DNA of 64,000 bases from Gluconacetobacter diazotrophicus PA1 5. GTDB lineage: Bacteria > Pseudomonadota > Alphaproteobacteria > Acetobacterales > Acetobacteraceae. The position numbers were made by a program, and so were the translations under genes. The stretch covers positions 3,190,001 to 3,254,000 of the forward strand of contig NC_011365.1 of the NCBI RefSeq assembly GCF_000021325.1. The letters are read 5' to 3'. Shown here one piece after another: positions 44,601 to 60,266 of this stretch. Under the pieces are notes generated by a model. The model had not been told where the DNA came from, searched no databases, and saw nothing but the letters and a program-made list of their open reading frames with translations. Numbering within the stretch: the first letter of the stretch is position 1; every line of letters starts with the position of its first letter.

Positions 44601-44822
44601 TATGAGCGCATTCGTCCCGTTTTGATGACGGCTTCGGCAATGATTATTGGTATGTTGCCCATGTCTCTAAGTAATTCGCAGAATGCGCCGCTGGGCCGAG
44701 CCGTCATGGGTGGGTTGCTGGTTGCAACTTTGGCAACCCTGATTTTTGTCCCGTGTGTGTTCGCTCTGATCCATTCCAAAGGTGGCAGCAGCCATTCCCC
44801 CGTTGAAGGAGACGCAAAATGA
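41649..44822 (+). CDS. RND-family efflux pump, inner-membrane permease
   Basis: A 1057-residue proton-driven resistance-nodulation-division permease. It opens with a first transmembrane helix (TFVVLSILIVVFGVKGIL), then the pore domain; the central GGLALAVGILVDDATVMIENI carries the paired Asp of the proton relay in TM4, and the second half repeats the plan, ending ILVVSFARERMDEHGDAIRAA and GRAVMGGLLVATLATLIFVPC. Length and motifs fit multidrug or hydrophobe exporters, but the SIKIPVVAIVWTYTGLMPEDM start belongs to a less-studied subgroup. Many codons end in A or T, unlike most of the window (21 of 60 G/C at 41701-41760). It overlaps the adaptor gene by ATGA. Confidence 0.93.
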   Translation: MNSIVVTALKRPYTFVVLSILIVVFGVKGILNTPTDIFPSIKIPVVAIVWTYTGLMPEDMSGRVVYYYERSLTATVNNIEHIESGSYYGRGVVKVFFQPGTDTSVAQTQITSVSQTVIKQMPTGSTPPLILTYNASSVPVLTLQVSSTKMSPSDVYNMASNLIRPALVSVAGTAIPNPYGGLPSNVMVDLDPTKLLAHKLSPVDVSVALNRQNIVLPAGDQRIGAIDWMVQTNASPRDMEDLNDIPIKQVGNAVVRLRDVAWVHRGGPPQTNLVLVKGHQGVLIVIMKSGDASTLAVVSGVKALLPSIMKTVPADVKVSVLTDASGFVKDSIRDVLQEMFTAACLTGLVVLLFLGSWRSTVIIATSIPLSMLCSIIGLGWAGQTINAMTLGGLALAVGILVDDATVMIENIDAHLEMGKDLETAIIDAANQIVIPTFVSTLCICIVWMPLFQLTGVAGWLFMPMAEAIVFAMMASFILSRTLVPTMAKYILAAQVAAHAHGPVEPKNVFGRFQRGFEAGFTRFRERYKILLVGLIDSRRVFVPGFVFVCVISTGLYFTVGEDFFPEINSDTIALHMRAPLGTRLEEAGKISQLVNEEIKRVLPGQVEDVVDNCGLPFSALNQAFIPTPTVGPQDCDLTVSLKNENSPVAEYRQKIRKALNKKFPGTVISFMPGDLTAKILNFGLPAPIDVQIVGRNLTDNFRFANILAQRMRHIPGLADVMVQQPMTTPTLRVNTHRTFASGTGLTESDVANNALVTLSGSSQVGQVYWLDVQSGVSHLVDIQAPAAFLQHFNDLETLPIDKGDGNPNGDNPQLLGALSQIVQTGTPGEVSHYNIMPVFDIYGMNEGLDLGTVSREVARVVEDAKKDLPKGSSVVIRGQATTMGSAYIELIGGLLLSVTLVYLLIVVNFQSWVDPFIIITALPGALAGIAWSLFLTHTALSVPALTGAIMCMGTATANSILVVSFARERMDEHGDAIRAAIEAGYERIRPVLMTASAMIIGMLPMSLSNSQNAPLGRAVMGGLLVATLATLIFVPCVFALIHSKGGSSHSPVEGDAK

Positions 44823-46096
44823 GTGCCGATAAGAGGTTGAGCCCTTCGGGTTCGGATGGACGCGGGTCGCGCAAGGTGCTCTGGCTGGTTGCCTGTGTGG
44901 CCGTCGTTCTTGCCGCTGTCGGCATCGTTCAGCGTCGCCTGCATTACGTGCATCTTCAGGGCCAGACGACCGAGGCGTCCATACCCGACGTGCAGATGAC
45001 CGATGTTTTGCCTGGTCCGGCGACGCGTGACCTCACGCTCCCTGCGAATATCGAGGCCTGGTATGAGGCGCCGATTTACGCTCAGGTCTCTGGTTACGTC
45101 AAAATGTGGTATACGGATTTTGGAGCGGTGGTGAAGCAGGGCGATGTCCTGGCTGAGATCAACACGCCGTCTCTCGACGCGGAATACCATGCGGCCCAGG
45201 CCAACTTGAATGTAGAGTTGGCCAAATACAAACTCGCGGTGATCACGGCGGATCGTTGGAAAGCCCTGCAAGGAACGCAAGCTGTCGCACAGCAGGAGGT
45301 CAGTGTTCAGGTGGCCAACGCGGCGGCTCAGGAAGCGCGGGTAGATGCGGCCAGGCATGCCGTCGACCGATACGAAGCGCTGGAAGGGTTCAAGAAAATT
45401 GTCGCCCCGTTTGACGGGATTGTGACGAACCGCTTTGTCAACGTTGGTGCGTATGTCAACGCGGGCCGTGGCGACGTCACGGCGCAGGGCGGGGCGGCTG
45501 AACTGTTCAGTGTGGCAGATGTTCATGCCATGCGTGTTTTTGTCAGCGTGCCGCAAGATTACGCTAGTGTGATTTCTCCGAAGTTGAAGGTTAGTCTGTC
45601 TGTGCCGCAGTTCCCGGGCAGGAAGTTTACGGCAAAATATCTGACAACGGCGGCGGCGTTTAATGCGTCGACCCGCACGGTTACGACCGAGCTTACGGTT
45701 GATAATCCTGATCGGCTGCTGTGGCCGAATTCGTACGCGTCGGCGTTCATGCAGGCACCGGGGAATCCTGACCTGGCGATTATTCCCGAATCCGCGCTGA
45801 TTTTCCGTGCGCAGGGAACGCAGGTTGCGACCGTGGACAGCGGCGGTTATGCCCATCTTGTTTCGGTGACGGTCGGGAATAATCTCGGGAACGCGGTTGA
45901 ATTACTTTCAGGCGTGCATAAAGGCGAGCGTATTATCGACAATCCGTCGGCAGGGTTGCTGGAGGGGCAGAAGGTTAGAATCGTGCCCCCGACGCTGGGG
46001 TATAATGTGCAGCCTCAACCACATGCCGAGGGCACGAATGACAACGCACGTGCCATGCCCGAAGAGGGTTCTGCTCCATCAGAGGATCGGAAATGA
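44819..46096 (+). CDS. RND efflux periplasmic adaptor (membrane fusion protein)
   Basis: A 425-residue HlyD-like adaptor. One N-terminal membrane anchor (VLWLVACVAVVLAAVGIV) precedes the lipoyl halves (IYAQVSGYVKMWYTDFGAVVKQGDVLAEI and KIVAPFDGIVTNRFVNVGAYV) with an alpha-hairpin between, then beta-barrel and membrane-proximal domains (ESALIFRAQGTQVATV). It would link the permease to the outer-membrane channel. Its start overlaps the permease stop and its end overlaps the channel gene, both by ATGA, so the three are one operon in the order permease, adaptor, channel. Confidence 0.93.
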   Translation: MSADKRLSPSGSDGRGSRKVLWLVACVAVVLAAVGIVQRRLHYVHLQGQTTEASIPDVQMTDVLPGPATRDLTLPANIEAWYEAPIYAQVSGYVKMWYTDFGAVVKQGDVLAEINTPSLDAEYHAAQANLNVELAKYKLAVITADRWKALQGTQAVAQQEVSVQVANAAAQEARVDAARHAVDRYEALEGFKKIVAPFDGIVTNRFVNVGAYVNAGRGDVTAQGGAAELFSVADVHAMRVFVSVPQDYASVISPKLKVSLSVPQFPGRKFTAKYLTTAAAFNASTRTVTTELTVDNPDRLLWPNSYASAFMQAPGNPDLAIIPESALIFRAQGTQVATVDSGGYAHLVSVTVGNNLGNAVELLSGVHKGERIIDNPSAGLLEGQKVRIVPPTLGYNVQPQPHAEGTNDNARAMPEEGSAPSEDRK

Positions 46097-47697
46097 ACAG
46101 GGTATCAGTGTCTTCGTGTGCTTTGCGGAGTACATGGCGTAGATTTGCGAATTGGACTGCGTTGGCGGGTGTGGTGTTTCTGGGCGGTTGCGATCTTGCA
46201 CCGACCTATCATCCTGTGAAGCTTGCCTATCCAGATAATTGGGAGGGCAGCGGAGTCTTCCGTTTCGGTCGTCCCGACGAGGCGGCTCCGAGGAAAGACT
46301 GGTGGACTGTATTCAATGATCCGCAGTTGAACGCTTTGGAAGATCAGGTCGCGCGGCTTAATCCGGATCTGCAGGCCGAAGCGGAAGCGTTCATGCAGGC
46401 TCGCGATATCGCCATGCAGGCACGTTCGCAACTGTTTCCCCAGATCAGCGGCGGGGCTGGCGGAGAAAAAGAGAAAAGTTCGGCGCATAGATTATGGCGC
46501 GCCGAAGGTTCGACCACTCCTCTGTATATGTCTTCCGAACAATATTACGGGTCGGCAACATGGGAGCCGGATTTTTGGTCGTCGATCAGAAATAAGACCA
46601 GAATGGCGAAGGAGGCGACCCAGCAACTCGCCGCGGACTACGCACTGGCCCGCCTGAGCATTCAAAGTGAGGTTGCCAGCGATTATATCGCTCTTCGCGG
46701 CTTCGATGCGCAGGACGCGGTGTACCGTGATTCGATTGCGTACTATCAGCAGGCAGTCTCCATCACCCAGCTCCGGCTTGCTGGCGCGATATCGCCTGGC
46801 ATGGACGTTGCGCGTGCCCAAACCCAGTTCTATGCCACGCAGGCCCGGGAAACCGATGTGCGGGCTGCGCGGGATGTGCTCGAACACGCGATCGCCGTGC
46901 TGGTTAACAAGGCGCCGGCCTCTTTTCACATCGCGCCGGTCGACAGTTACCCGTTCGCCCCCGTGCAACTTCCGGTTGTACTGCCATCGGAACTTCTTCA
47001 GCGGCGCCCGGATATCGCATCTGCTGAACGGTCTATGGCGCAGGCAAACCGGGCGATCGGCGTTTCAAGGGCTGCATTCTATCCGCATGTGACCTTCAAT
47101 GCCATGACCGGTTTTATGGACCATGGGTTCGACCTCGCGTCACTGTCGAATTCCATGTACCAGTTTGGTGCACAAGCCGTTTTGCCGATATTTACGGCGG
47201 GTCTTCGCCGGGCTGAATTGCAGCGCACCTGGTCGCAGTACCGCCAGTCGGAAGATAAATATCGTTCGACGGTGCTGGGCGCGTTTCGTGAGGTCGAGGA
47301 TAATCTGACGCTGACCAGCCGTCTTCGTACAGAAACCACTCAGGCGTCGGAAGCCGTCAATGCAGCCCTGAGAACGCAGCGGATGTCCATGGCGCTTTAT
47401 ACAGGCGGGCTGACCAATTACCTGGATGTTGTTGTCGCACAGCAGGCCGCATTGGAAGCGCGCATAATCCTCGTGCAGGTGCAGGCGCGACAGTCTGATG
47501 CCGAGGTTCAGTTGGTCCGGGCATATGGTGGCGGATGGTCTACAGGCGAACTGCCTGCATCAGACAGTTCCATCATGCCTTTTTCGCCTCTGCAATATAA
47601 CGAGTTGGACAGGTCGAAACCGCTTGCAGGGATCAGTGTGGATCCGGTGGCTGGTGCGACGGACCTCGGAAGCAATCCTGTCCCGCCCAAGCATTGA
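46093..47697 (+). CDS. RND outer-membrane factor lipoprotein (TolC/OprM-like)
   Basis: A 534-residue outer-membrane channel of the NodT/OprM type. The signal peptide ends in a lipobox, FLGGC, with Cys33 the lipidated residue, followed by DLAPTYHPV as in this family. Two OEP repeats are visible: QLNALEDQVARLNPDLQAEAEAF in the first half and LLQRRPDIASAERSMAQANRAIGVSRAAFYP in the second. It ends GGGWSTGELPASDS and a short tail. The G/C content rises gradually along the gene (37 of 60 at 46801-46860). A second, GC-rich copy of the same C-terminal region lies about 190 bases downstream. Confidence 0.93.
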   Translation: MNRVSVSSCALRSTWRRFANWTALAGVVFLGGCDLAPTYHPVKLAYPDNWEGSGVFRFGRPDEAAPRKDWWTVFNDPQLNALEDQVARLNPDLQAEAEAFMQARDIAMQARSQLFPQISGGAGGEKEKSSAHRLWRAEGSTTPLYMSSEQYYGSATWEPDFWSSIRNKTRMAKEATQQLAADYALARLSIQSEVASDYIALRGFDAQDAVYRDSIAYYQQAVSITQLRLAGAISPGMDVARAQTQFYATQARETDVRAARDVLEHAIAVLVNKAPASFHIAPVDSYPFAPVQLPVVLPSELLQRRPDIASAERSMAQANRAIGVSRAAFYPHVTFNAMTGFMDHGFDLASLSNSMYQFGAQAVLPIFTAGLRRAELQRTWSQYRQSEDKYRSTVLGAFREVEDNLTLTSRLRTETTQASEAVNAALRTQRMSMALYTGGLTNYLDVVVAQQAALEARIILVQVQARQSDAEVQLVRAYGGGWSTGELPASDSSIMPFSPLQYNELDRSKPLAGISVDPVAGATDLGSNPVPPKH

Positions 47698-47707
47698 ATC
47701 AGGAGGA

Positions 47708-47881
47708 AGATGGCTGCGCGAGCCGGCCTGCCGGCTGAACGCCGCACAGCAGGTCGAATTGAAGGCGTTGGTCGAGGCAGGTCCGGATCGGCAGCGCGAT
47801 GGCGTGGTGCGATGGCGCCGTGTCGATCTGCAACGCGTGATCGAAGAACGCTTCGGCGTCGTCTACCACGAGCGGCACGTG
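47708..47881 (+). mobile_element. IS630-family transposase fragment (N-terminal part only)
   Basis: About 58 codons in the frame that begins near 47708 match the N-terminal helix-turn-helix part of IS630-type transposases: RLNAAQQVELKALVEAGPD, then DGVVRWRRVDLQRVIEERFG and VVYHERHV. The usual continuation into the catalytic DDE domain is missing; instead the frame passes directly into an outer-membrane-factor end at about 47882. No intact terminal repeats were found. Composition is GC-rich (43 of 60 at 47761-47820), like the chromosome and unlike the pump genes. This is a dead insertion-sequence relic. Confidence 0.75.
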
Positions 47882-48154
47882 ACCGCCCGCATTGCCGAGG
47901 TCCAGGTGGAAACGCGGCGCCATCAGGCCACGGTGGCGCTGATCCGCGCCCTAGGCGGCGGCTGGTCGCGCGCCCAGTTGCTCGATACCAAGGCGATCCG
48001 GCCGTTCGGTTTGCTGCAATATGAAGGCCTGCATGTGCCCAAGGAAGCCGGCGGCGTCGCCGTGGGGACCAGTCCGGACCTGCTGAACCTGACGGGCCCC
48101 GACCTGCGTGGTCCCGGCCTGCAAGGGGCCGGGTTGACAGAACCGCTCAAATAG
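47882..48154 (+). pseudogene. Remnant 3' end of a second RND outer-membrane factor gene
   Basis: The last 90 codons of a GC-rich outer-membrane factor. ARIAEVQVETRRHQATVALI followed by RALGGGWSRAQL aligns in register with the end of the intact channel protein encoded at 46093-47697 (ARIILVQVQARQ..., LVRAYGGGWS...), followed by IRPFGLLQYEGL matching its IMPFSPLQYNEL. After that the tails differ. There is no start codon or upstream body, and the frame is fused to the IS630 fragment. I infer this is what is left of the original efflux operon after its replacement. It ends 105 bases before rplK. Confidence 0.8.
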
Positions 48155-48163
48155 GGTTAGGGA
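48134..48163 (+). promoter_or_regulatory. Candidate promoter of the rplK operon
   Basis: A consensus TTGACA at 48134-48139, within the last codons of the remnant gene, is followed 18 bases later by TAGGGA at 48158-48163. The well-formed rpsL promoter in this window uses the related pair TTGACT and TAGGTT at 17 bases, which supports this weak -10. Start codon of rplK is about 100 bases on. Confidence 0.5.
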
Positions 48164-48259
48164 CCCGCCTCTTACGGAACGCGGGAGACCGCACGCCGCC
48201 TCGCGCGGCGGGCGGCCGCACGAACCGCGGTCCGGGTGAAACAGTCAGGAGCCCCGGAT

Positions 48260-48694
48260 ATGGCCAAGAAAATCGTTGGCTACATCAAGTTGCAAATTCC
48301 CGCCGGCAAGGCGAATCCGTCCCCGCCGGTCGGCCCGGCGCTGGGTCAGCGCGGCCTGAACATCATGCAGTTCTGCAAGGAGTTCAACGCCAAGACGCAG
48401 GGTCTCGAACCCGGCATGCCGATCCCGGTGGTCATCACCGCGTTCGCCGACCGCACGTTCACCTTCATCACGAAGACCCCGCCGAACACCTACTTCCTCA
48501 TGAAGGCCGCCAACATCAAGAAGGGCAGCTCGACGGTGGGCAAGGCCGCTGCGGTCGGCAGCGTGACGATGGCGCAGCTCCGCGAGATCGCCGAGCAGAA
48601 GAAGCAGGACATGAATGCCAACGACGTGGACGGGGCCGTGCGCATGCTGATCGGTTCCGCCCGTTCGATGGGCCTTACGGTGGTGGAGGGCTGA
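48260..48694 (+). CDS. rplK: 50S ribosomal protein L11
   Basis: A 144-residue L11, which binds 23S rRNA at the GTPase-associated centre with L10-L12. [20 protein letters not shown] and [22 protein letters not shown] open the N-terminal domain, with the PP turn that antibiotic thiostrepton would contact; the C-terminal rRNA-binding domain ends [26 protein letters not shown] precedes the ATG at 48260. Upstream, secE and nusG would be usual, but here only an operon scar is found. Confidence 0.97.
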
Positions 48695-48698
48695 TCCC

Positions 48699-49394
48699 AT
48701 GGCGAAGAACAAGCGTCTGACGGCCGCCCAGGCCACTGTGGATCGTAACAAGGCCTATGGCCTGGACGAGGCGATCGCCCTGGTGAAGCAGGTGGCGACC
48801 GCCAAGTTCGATGAGACGATCGAGATCTCGCTGAACCTGGGCATCGACCCGCGTCACGCCGACCAGATGGTCCGTGGCCTGCTCTCGCTGCCGAACGGCA
48901 CGGGCAAGACCCTGCGCGTGGGTGTGTTCGCCCGTGGCGCGAAGGCCGAGGAAGCCCTGGCCGCCGGTGCCGACGTGGTCGGCGCCGAGGACCTGGCCGA
49001 GAAGGTGCAGGCCGGCGAGATCGCGTTCGACCGCTGCATCGCGACGCCGGACATGATGGCCCTGGTCGGCCGCCTGGGCAAGATCCTGGGCCCGCGCGGC
49101 CTGATGCCGAACCCCAAGCTCGGCACCGTGACTATGGACGTCAAGGGCGCCGTCACGGCGGCCAAGTCCGGTCAGGTCGAGTACCGCGCCGAAAAGGCCG
49201 GTATCATCCATGCCGGCATCGGCAAGGCGTCCTTCGAGGGCGACAAGCTGGCCGAGAACATCCGCGCGTTCGTCGATGCGGTGCAGAAGGCCAAGCCGAC
49301 GGGTGCCAAGGGCACCTACCTGCGCAAGGCCGCCCTGTCCTCGACGATGGGCCCGGGTATTCGCGTCGACGTGTCCGCCTTCTCGGCGGGCTGA
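48699..49394 (+). CDS. rplA: 50S ribosomal protein L1
   Basis: A 231-residue L1, which binds the mobile L1 stalk of 23S rRNA and, in many bacteria, represses its own operon. [17 protein letters not shown] and [17 protein letters not shown] near residues 40-80, then [34 protein letters not shown] in the inserted domain, and the C-terminal [14 protein letters not shown], are conserved. It begins four bases after the rplK stop. Confidence 0.97.
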   Translation: MAKNKRLTAAQATVDRNKAYGLDEAIALVKQVATAKFDETIEISLNLGIDPRHADQMVRGLLSLPNGTGKTLRVGVFARGAKAEEALAAGADVVGAEDLAEKVQAGEIAFDRCIATPDMMALVGRLGKILGPRGLMPNPKLGTVTMDVKGAVTAAKSGQVEYRAEKAGIIHAGIGKASFEGDKLAENIRAFVDAVQKAKPTGAKGTYLRKAALSSTMGPGIRVDVSAFSAG

Positions 49395-49701
49395 TCGCGC
49401 ACAGATGACGCGGCATCCGCACGGGTGCTGCGGACAGGAGGCAGGGCGCGTTTCCCATCCGGGACACGCGCTATGATCTTCCGAACCTGTCCATGACCGG
49501 ATGTGGCGCGAGCCTTGATGGACCTTCGGGTCCGCACCCGGAAGACGGGGATTGCCGGATTCGGGCGGCCATGCCGCCCGCACTGGTTGTTCCGTTGTTC
49601 ACAGGACAGGCGAACCGGAGGGCGCGGCCATCGGGCGCGGCTCTCCTTGGGTAAACCCGGCCTGCCAGGCCATGCCCGGCAGGTCACGACGGAGACGGGA
49701 A
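49395..49701 (+). promoter_or_regulatory. Structured leader of rplJL
   Basis: The 307 bases between rplA and rplJ contain no credible gene. They hold several hairpins, the clearest a perfect 8-bp stem with CGGGCGGC at 49562-49569 and its partner at 49573-49580, and smaller GGACC/GGTCC and CGCGG-rich stems on either side. In other bacteria L10 with L12 binds a leader RNA here to repress translation, so an equivalent L10-binding site is likely. The exact fold cannot be set by eye. Confidence 0.55.
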
Positions 49702-50220
49702 TTGGACCGTACGGAGAAGCGGGAGTTTGTTGCCTCCCTCGCGGCCGTGTTCGCCGAGACGTCCATGGTCGTCGTCACCCGCAATGACGGGCTGACGGTT
49801 GCCGATGCGACGATCCTGCGGCAGCGCGTGCGTGCGGCTGGAGCGACTTACAAGGTCGCGAAGAACCGGCTGGCCAACCTCGCCCTGGCAGGGACCCGAT
49901 TCGAAGGCATTTCGCCGCTGCTGAAGGGGCCGACCGCATTGTCGTGGTCGGCTGATCCTGTGGCCGTGGCCAAGGTGCTTGTCGAGTTCGCCAAGACCAA
50001 CGAAAAGCTCGTTCTGCTCGGTGGAGCGCTCGGCACCCAGACATTGAATGTCGATGGGGTCAAGGCGCTGGCCGAACTTCCGTCCCTGGATACGCTCCGG
50101 GCGCAGCTGGTGGGGCTCATCTCCACGCCGGCCACGCGCATCGCGGGTGTGCTCCAGGCGCCGGCAGGACAGCTTGCGCGGGTTTTCGGGGCCTACGCCA
50201 AAAAGGACGAGGCTGCCTGA
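49702..50220 (+). CDS. rplJ: 50S ribosomal protein L10 (TTG start)
   Basis: A 172-residue L10, which anchors L7/L12 dimers to the ribosome. The family start [18 protein letters not shown] is reached only by beginning at TTG 49702, which has GGAGA about eight bases before it; the in-frame ATG at 49672 would add an Arg-rich leader (PGRSRRRRE) and lacks a ribosome site. [34 protein letters not shown] and the C-terminal helix that carries L12 ([14 protein letters not shown]) are present. A TTG start may hold its translation below L12's. Confidence 0.93.
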   Translation: MDRTEKREFVASLAAVFAETSMVVVTRNDGLTVADATILRQRVRAAGATYKVAKNRLANLALAGTRFEGISPLLKGPTALSWSADPVAVAKVLVEFAKTNEKLVLLGGALGTQTLNVDGVKALAELPSLDTLRAQLVGLISTPATRIAGVLQAPAGQLARVFGAYAKKDEAA

Positions 50221-50228
50221 GCCATATG

Positions 50229-50248
50229 CGCCCCGCATGCGCGGGGCG
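50229..50248 (+). other. Intercistronic hairpin between rplJ and rplL
   Basis: A perfect 8-bp stem (CGCCCCGC at 50229-50236, loop ATGC, partner 50241-50248) starts nine bases after the rplJ stop and is followed by ATAAAATT. It could be a processing or partial termination site; it lacks a real T-run. Confidence 0.55.
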
Positions 50249-50321
50249 ATAAAATTCGCACAGTCTCGTGAAATCGGGATTGTGTTGCGCCAATCAGTGT
50301 ATAAATTAGGAAGACCAAATC

Positions 50322-50699
50322 ATGGCCGATCTGACCAAACTCGTTGACGAGCTGTCCGCCCTCACCGTTCTCGAGGCCGCCGAGCTCTCCAAGCTGCTCG
50401 AAGAGAAGTGGGGCGTTTCCGCCGCCGCTCCGGTTGCCGTTGCTGCCGCTCCGGCCGCTGGCGCCGCCGCTGCCCCGGCCGAAGAGCAGACCGAATTCAC
50501 CGTTGTCCTCGCGAAGGCCGGTGACAAGAAGATCAACGTCATCAAGGAAATCCGCGGCATCACCGGCCTGGGCCTGAAGGAAGCCAAGGACCTGGTCGAA
50601 GGTGCGCCGAAGACCGTGAAGGAAGGCGTCAACAAGGACGAGGCCGAGAAGATCAAGAAGCTTCTTGAAGACAACGGCGCGTCCGTCGAAGTGAAGTAA
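50322..50699 (+). CDS. rplL: 50S ribosomal protein L7/L12
   Basis: A 125-residue L12, present in several copies per ribosome and recruiting translation GTPases. The N-terminal dimerisation helix ([20 protein letters not shown]) is joined by an Ala/Pro-rich hinge (residues 34-54) to the C-terminal domain with [27 protein letters not shown] lies upstream of the ATG. It is 101 bases downstream of rplJ. Confidence 0.97.
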   Translation: MADLTKLVDELSALTVLEAAELSKLLEEKWGVSAAAPVAVAAAPAAGAAAAPAEEQTEFTVVLAKAGDKKINVIKEIRGITGLGLKEAKDLVEGAPKTVKEGVNKDEAEKIKKLLEDNGASVEVK

Positions 50700-50753
50700 T
50701 CTACGGGTTGCCGGTGGCCTTCGGGCCGCCGTCTCCTGCTTAACACCAGGCGA

Positions 50754-50855
50754 GGGCGGGAATCCTGAAGGTTCCCGCCCCCTTGGCCGTTCTGGCGCCC
50801 TGACCGCAAGGTCTCGGGCGCCTTTGGCGGTAGAAGGCCCGTCCTGCGGGACGGG
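50754..50855 (+). promoter_or_regulatory. Three tandem hairpins between rplL and rpoB (attenuator-like)
   Basis: In the 283-base gap: a 9-bp stem, GGGCGGGAA at 50754-50762 with 50772-50780; a 7-bp stem, GGCGCCC at 50794-50800 with 50816-50822, followed by TTT; and a 7-bp stem, CCCGTCC at 50838-50844 with 50849-50855. Partial termination here is known in enterobacteria and lowers rpoBC expression relative to ribosomal genes; the same role here is inferred. Confidence 0.6.
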
Positions 50856-50982
50856 TGGGTGCCGGCAGGTCCGGTGGCCAGAGACAAGATGGTTTGTGAT
50901 GACCCGCTTCCATGTGCCGCGATCCAGGTCGCATGGCGCGCGCGGAAGGTCCGGGTCGTGGGGGATGGGGGCAGGATAGACG

Positions 50983-59409
<8,427 letters not shown>

Positions 59410-59444
59410 TTCGCCCGCGAATCGCGCGGCTTGCGATGGAAACA

Positions 59445-59475
59445 GGGCCGGGTGGCGACACCCGGCCCTTTTTTT
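59445..59475 (+). terminator. Rho-independent terminator of the rpoBC operon
   Basis: A perfect 10-bp stem, GGGCCGGGTG at 59445-59454 with its partner at 59459-59468, closed by a GCGA tetraloop and followed by seven T residues. It uses the same GCGA loop as the rpsA terminator. Confidence 0.95.
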
Positions 59476-59633
59476 ATGGCTGCGGGCCGCTTCCGGCGTG
59501 AATCCGGCTGGTCCGAATCGGCAGGATGTGGGATAGGGCAGCGGCACGGGGGTTCTGCCGTGGCTGCATGACAGATGCGGCGGATCGGCGCGCTCAAACT
59601 GGCGGGGATTGGCCGCGAATCTCAAGGTAACAC

Positions 59634-59662
59634 TTGACTCTCGGCCTTCTGCTTCGTAGGTT
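59634..59662 (+). promoter_or_regulatory. Promoter of the rpsL-rpsG-tuf operon
   Basis: TTGACT at 59634-59639 and TAGGTT at 59657-59662 are 17 bases apart, about 220 bases before rpsL. It is the best-formed sigma-70-type promoter seen in the window and is placed after the rpoC terminator, so the str operon has its own start. The rest of the 470-base gap, apart from the palindrome at 59783, shows no gene. Confidence 0.7.
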
Positions 59663-59782
59663 CCGCGCCCTCGGCTAGCCCCGTCTCGCAGGACGTCGTT
59701 GGCCGTCGAATGCAGCATGCAGGCATGCGGTGCCGTAACCCCCAGAGGGTTGCCAAGGCCGGATGTGAATATGATGCCCAGG

Positions 59783-59799
59783 CGAATGATTCTCATTCG
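59783..59799. promoter_or_regulatory. Fur-box-like palindrome upstream of rpsL
   Basis: A perfect 17-base palindrome, CGAATGA-TTC-TCATTCG, whose 13-base core AATGATTCTCATT matches the core of the classical Fur consensus. It lies about 120 bases after the promoter and 80 before rpsL. Iron control of ribosomal genes would be unusual, so it may be a chance palindrome or a site for another regulator. Confidence 0.4.
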
Positions 59800-59879
59800 G
59801 TGGGATTTTGTTGTGAACGACAGTCGGCAGCCCGATATGCGGTTGGCCGGCCGAAATTTGTAAGGATCGGGAAAGGCGT

Positions 59880-60251
59880 ATGCCGACCATCAACCAGCTG
59901 ATCGCCAAAGGCCGCGAGCCCGCAGCCAAGCGCAATAAGGTGCCTGCCCTTCAGGGTTGCCCGCAGAAGCGTGGTGTCTGCACCCGCGTCTACACAACCA
60001 CACCGAAGAAGCCGAACTCGGCCCTGCGTAAGGTTGCCAAGGTGCGTCTGACGAACGGCTATGAGGTCGTCAGCTACATCCCGGGTGAAGGCCACAACCT
60101 GCAGGAGCACAGTGTGGTCCTGATCCGCGGCGGTCGCGTCAAGGATCTTCCGGGCGTGCGCTATCACATCCTGCGTGGCGTTCTGGATACCCAGGGTATC
60201 GCCAAGCGTCGTCAGCGTCGCTCGCTCTATGGCGCGAAGCGTCCGAAGTAA
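59880..60251 (+). CDS. rpsL: 30S ribosomal protein S12
   Basis: A 123-residue S12, which sits at the decoding centre. [41 protein letters not shown] and [20 protein letters not shown] then [15 protein letters not shown] are near-invariant. The lysines where streptomycin resistance changes occur (TPKKPNS and RVKDLPG) are wild type. GGAAAGG lies just before the ATG. rpsG follows after 15 bases. Confidence 0.98.
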   Translation: MPTINQLIAKGREPAAKRNKVPALQGCPQKRGVCTRVYTTTPKKPNSALRKVAKVRLTNGYEVVSYIPGEGHNLQEHSVVLIRGGRVKDLPGVRYHILRGVLDTQGIAKRRQRRSLYGAKRPK

Positions 60252-60266
60252 AAGGAATAACCAGGC

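Noticed and set aside
47710-48024. Separate 104-codon gene starting at ATG 47710 after AGGAGG
   Set aside because: The ribosome-like site is attractive, but this frame gives an Arg/Gly-rich nonsense protein, while the other frame encodes recognisable IS630 and channel fragments.
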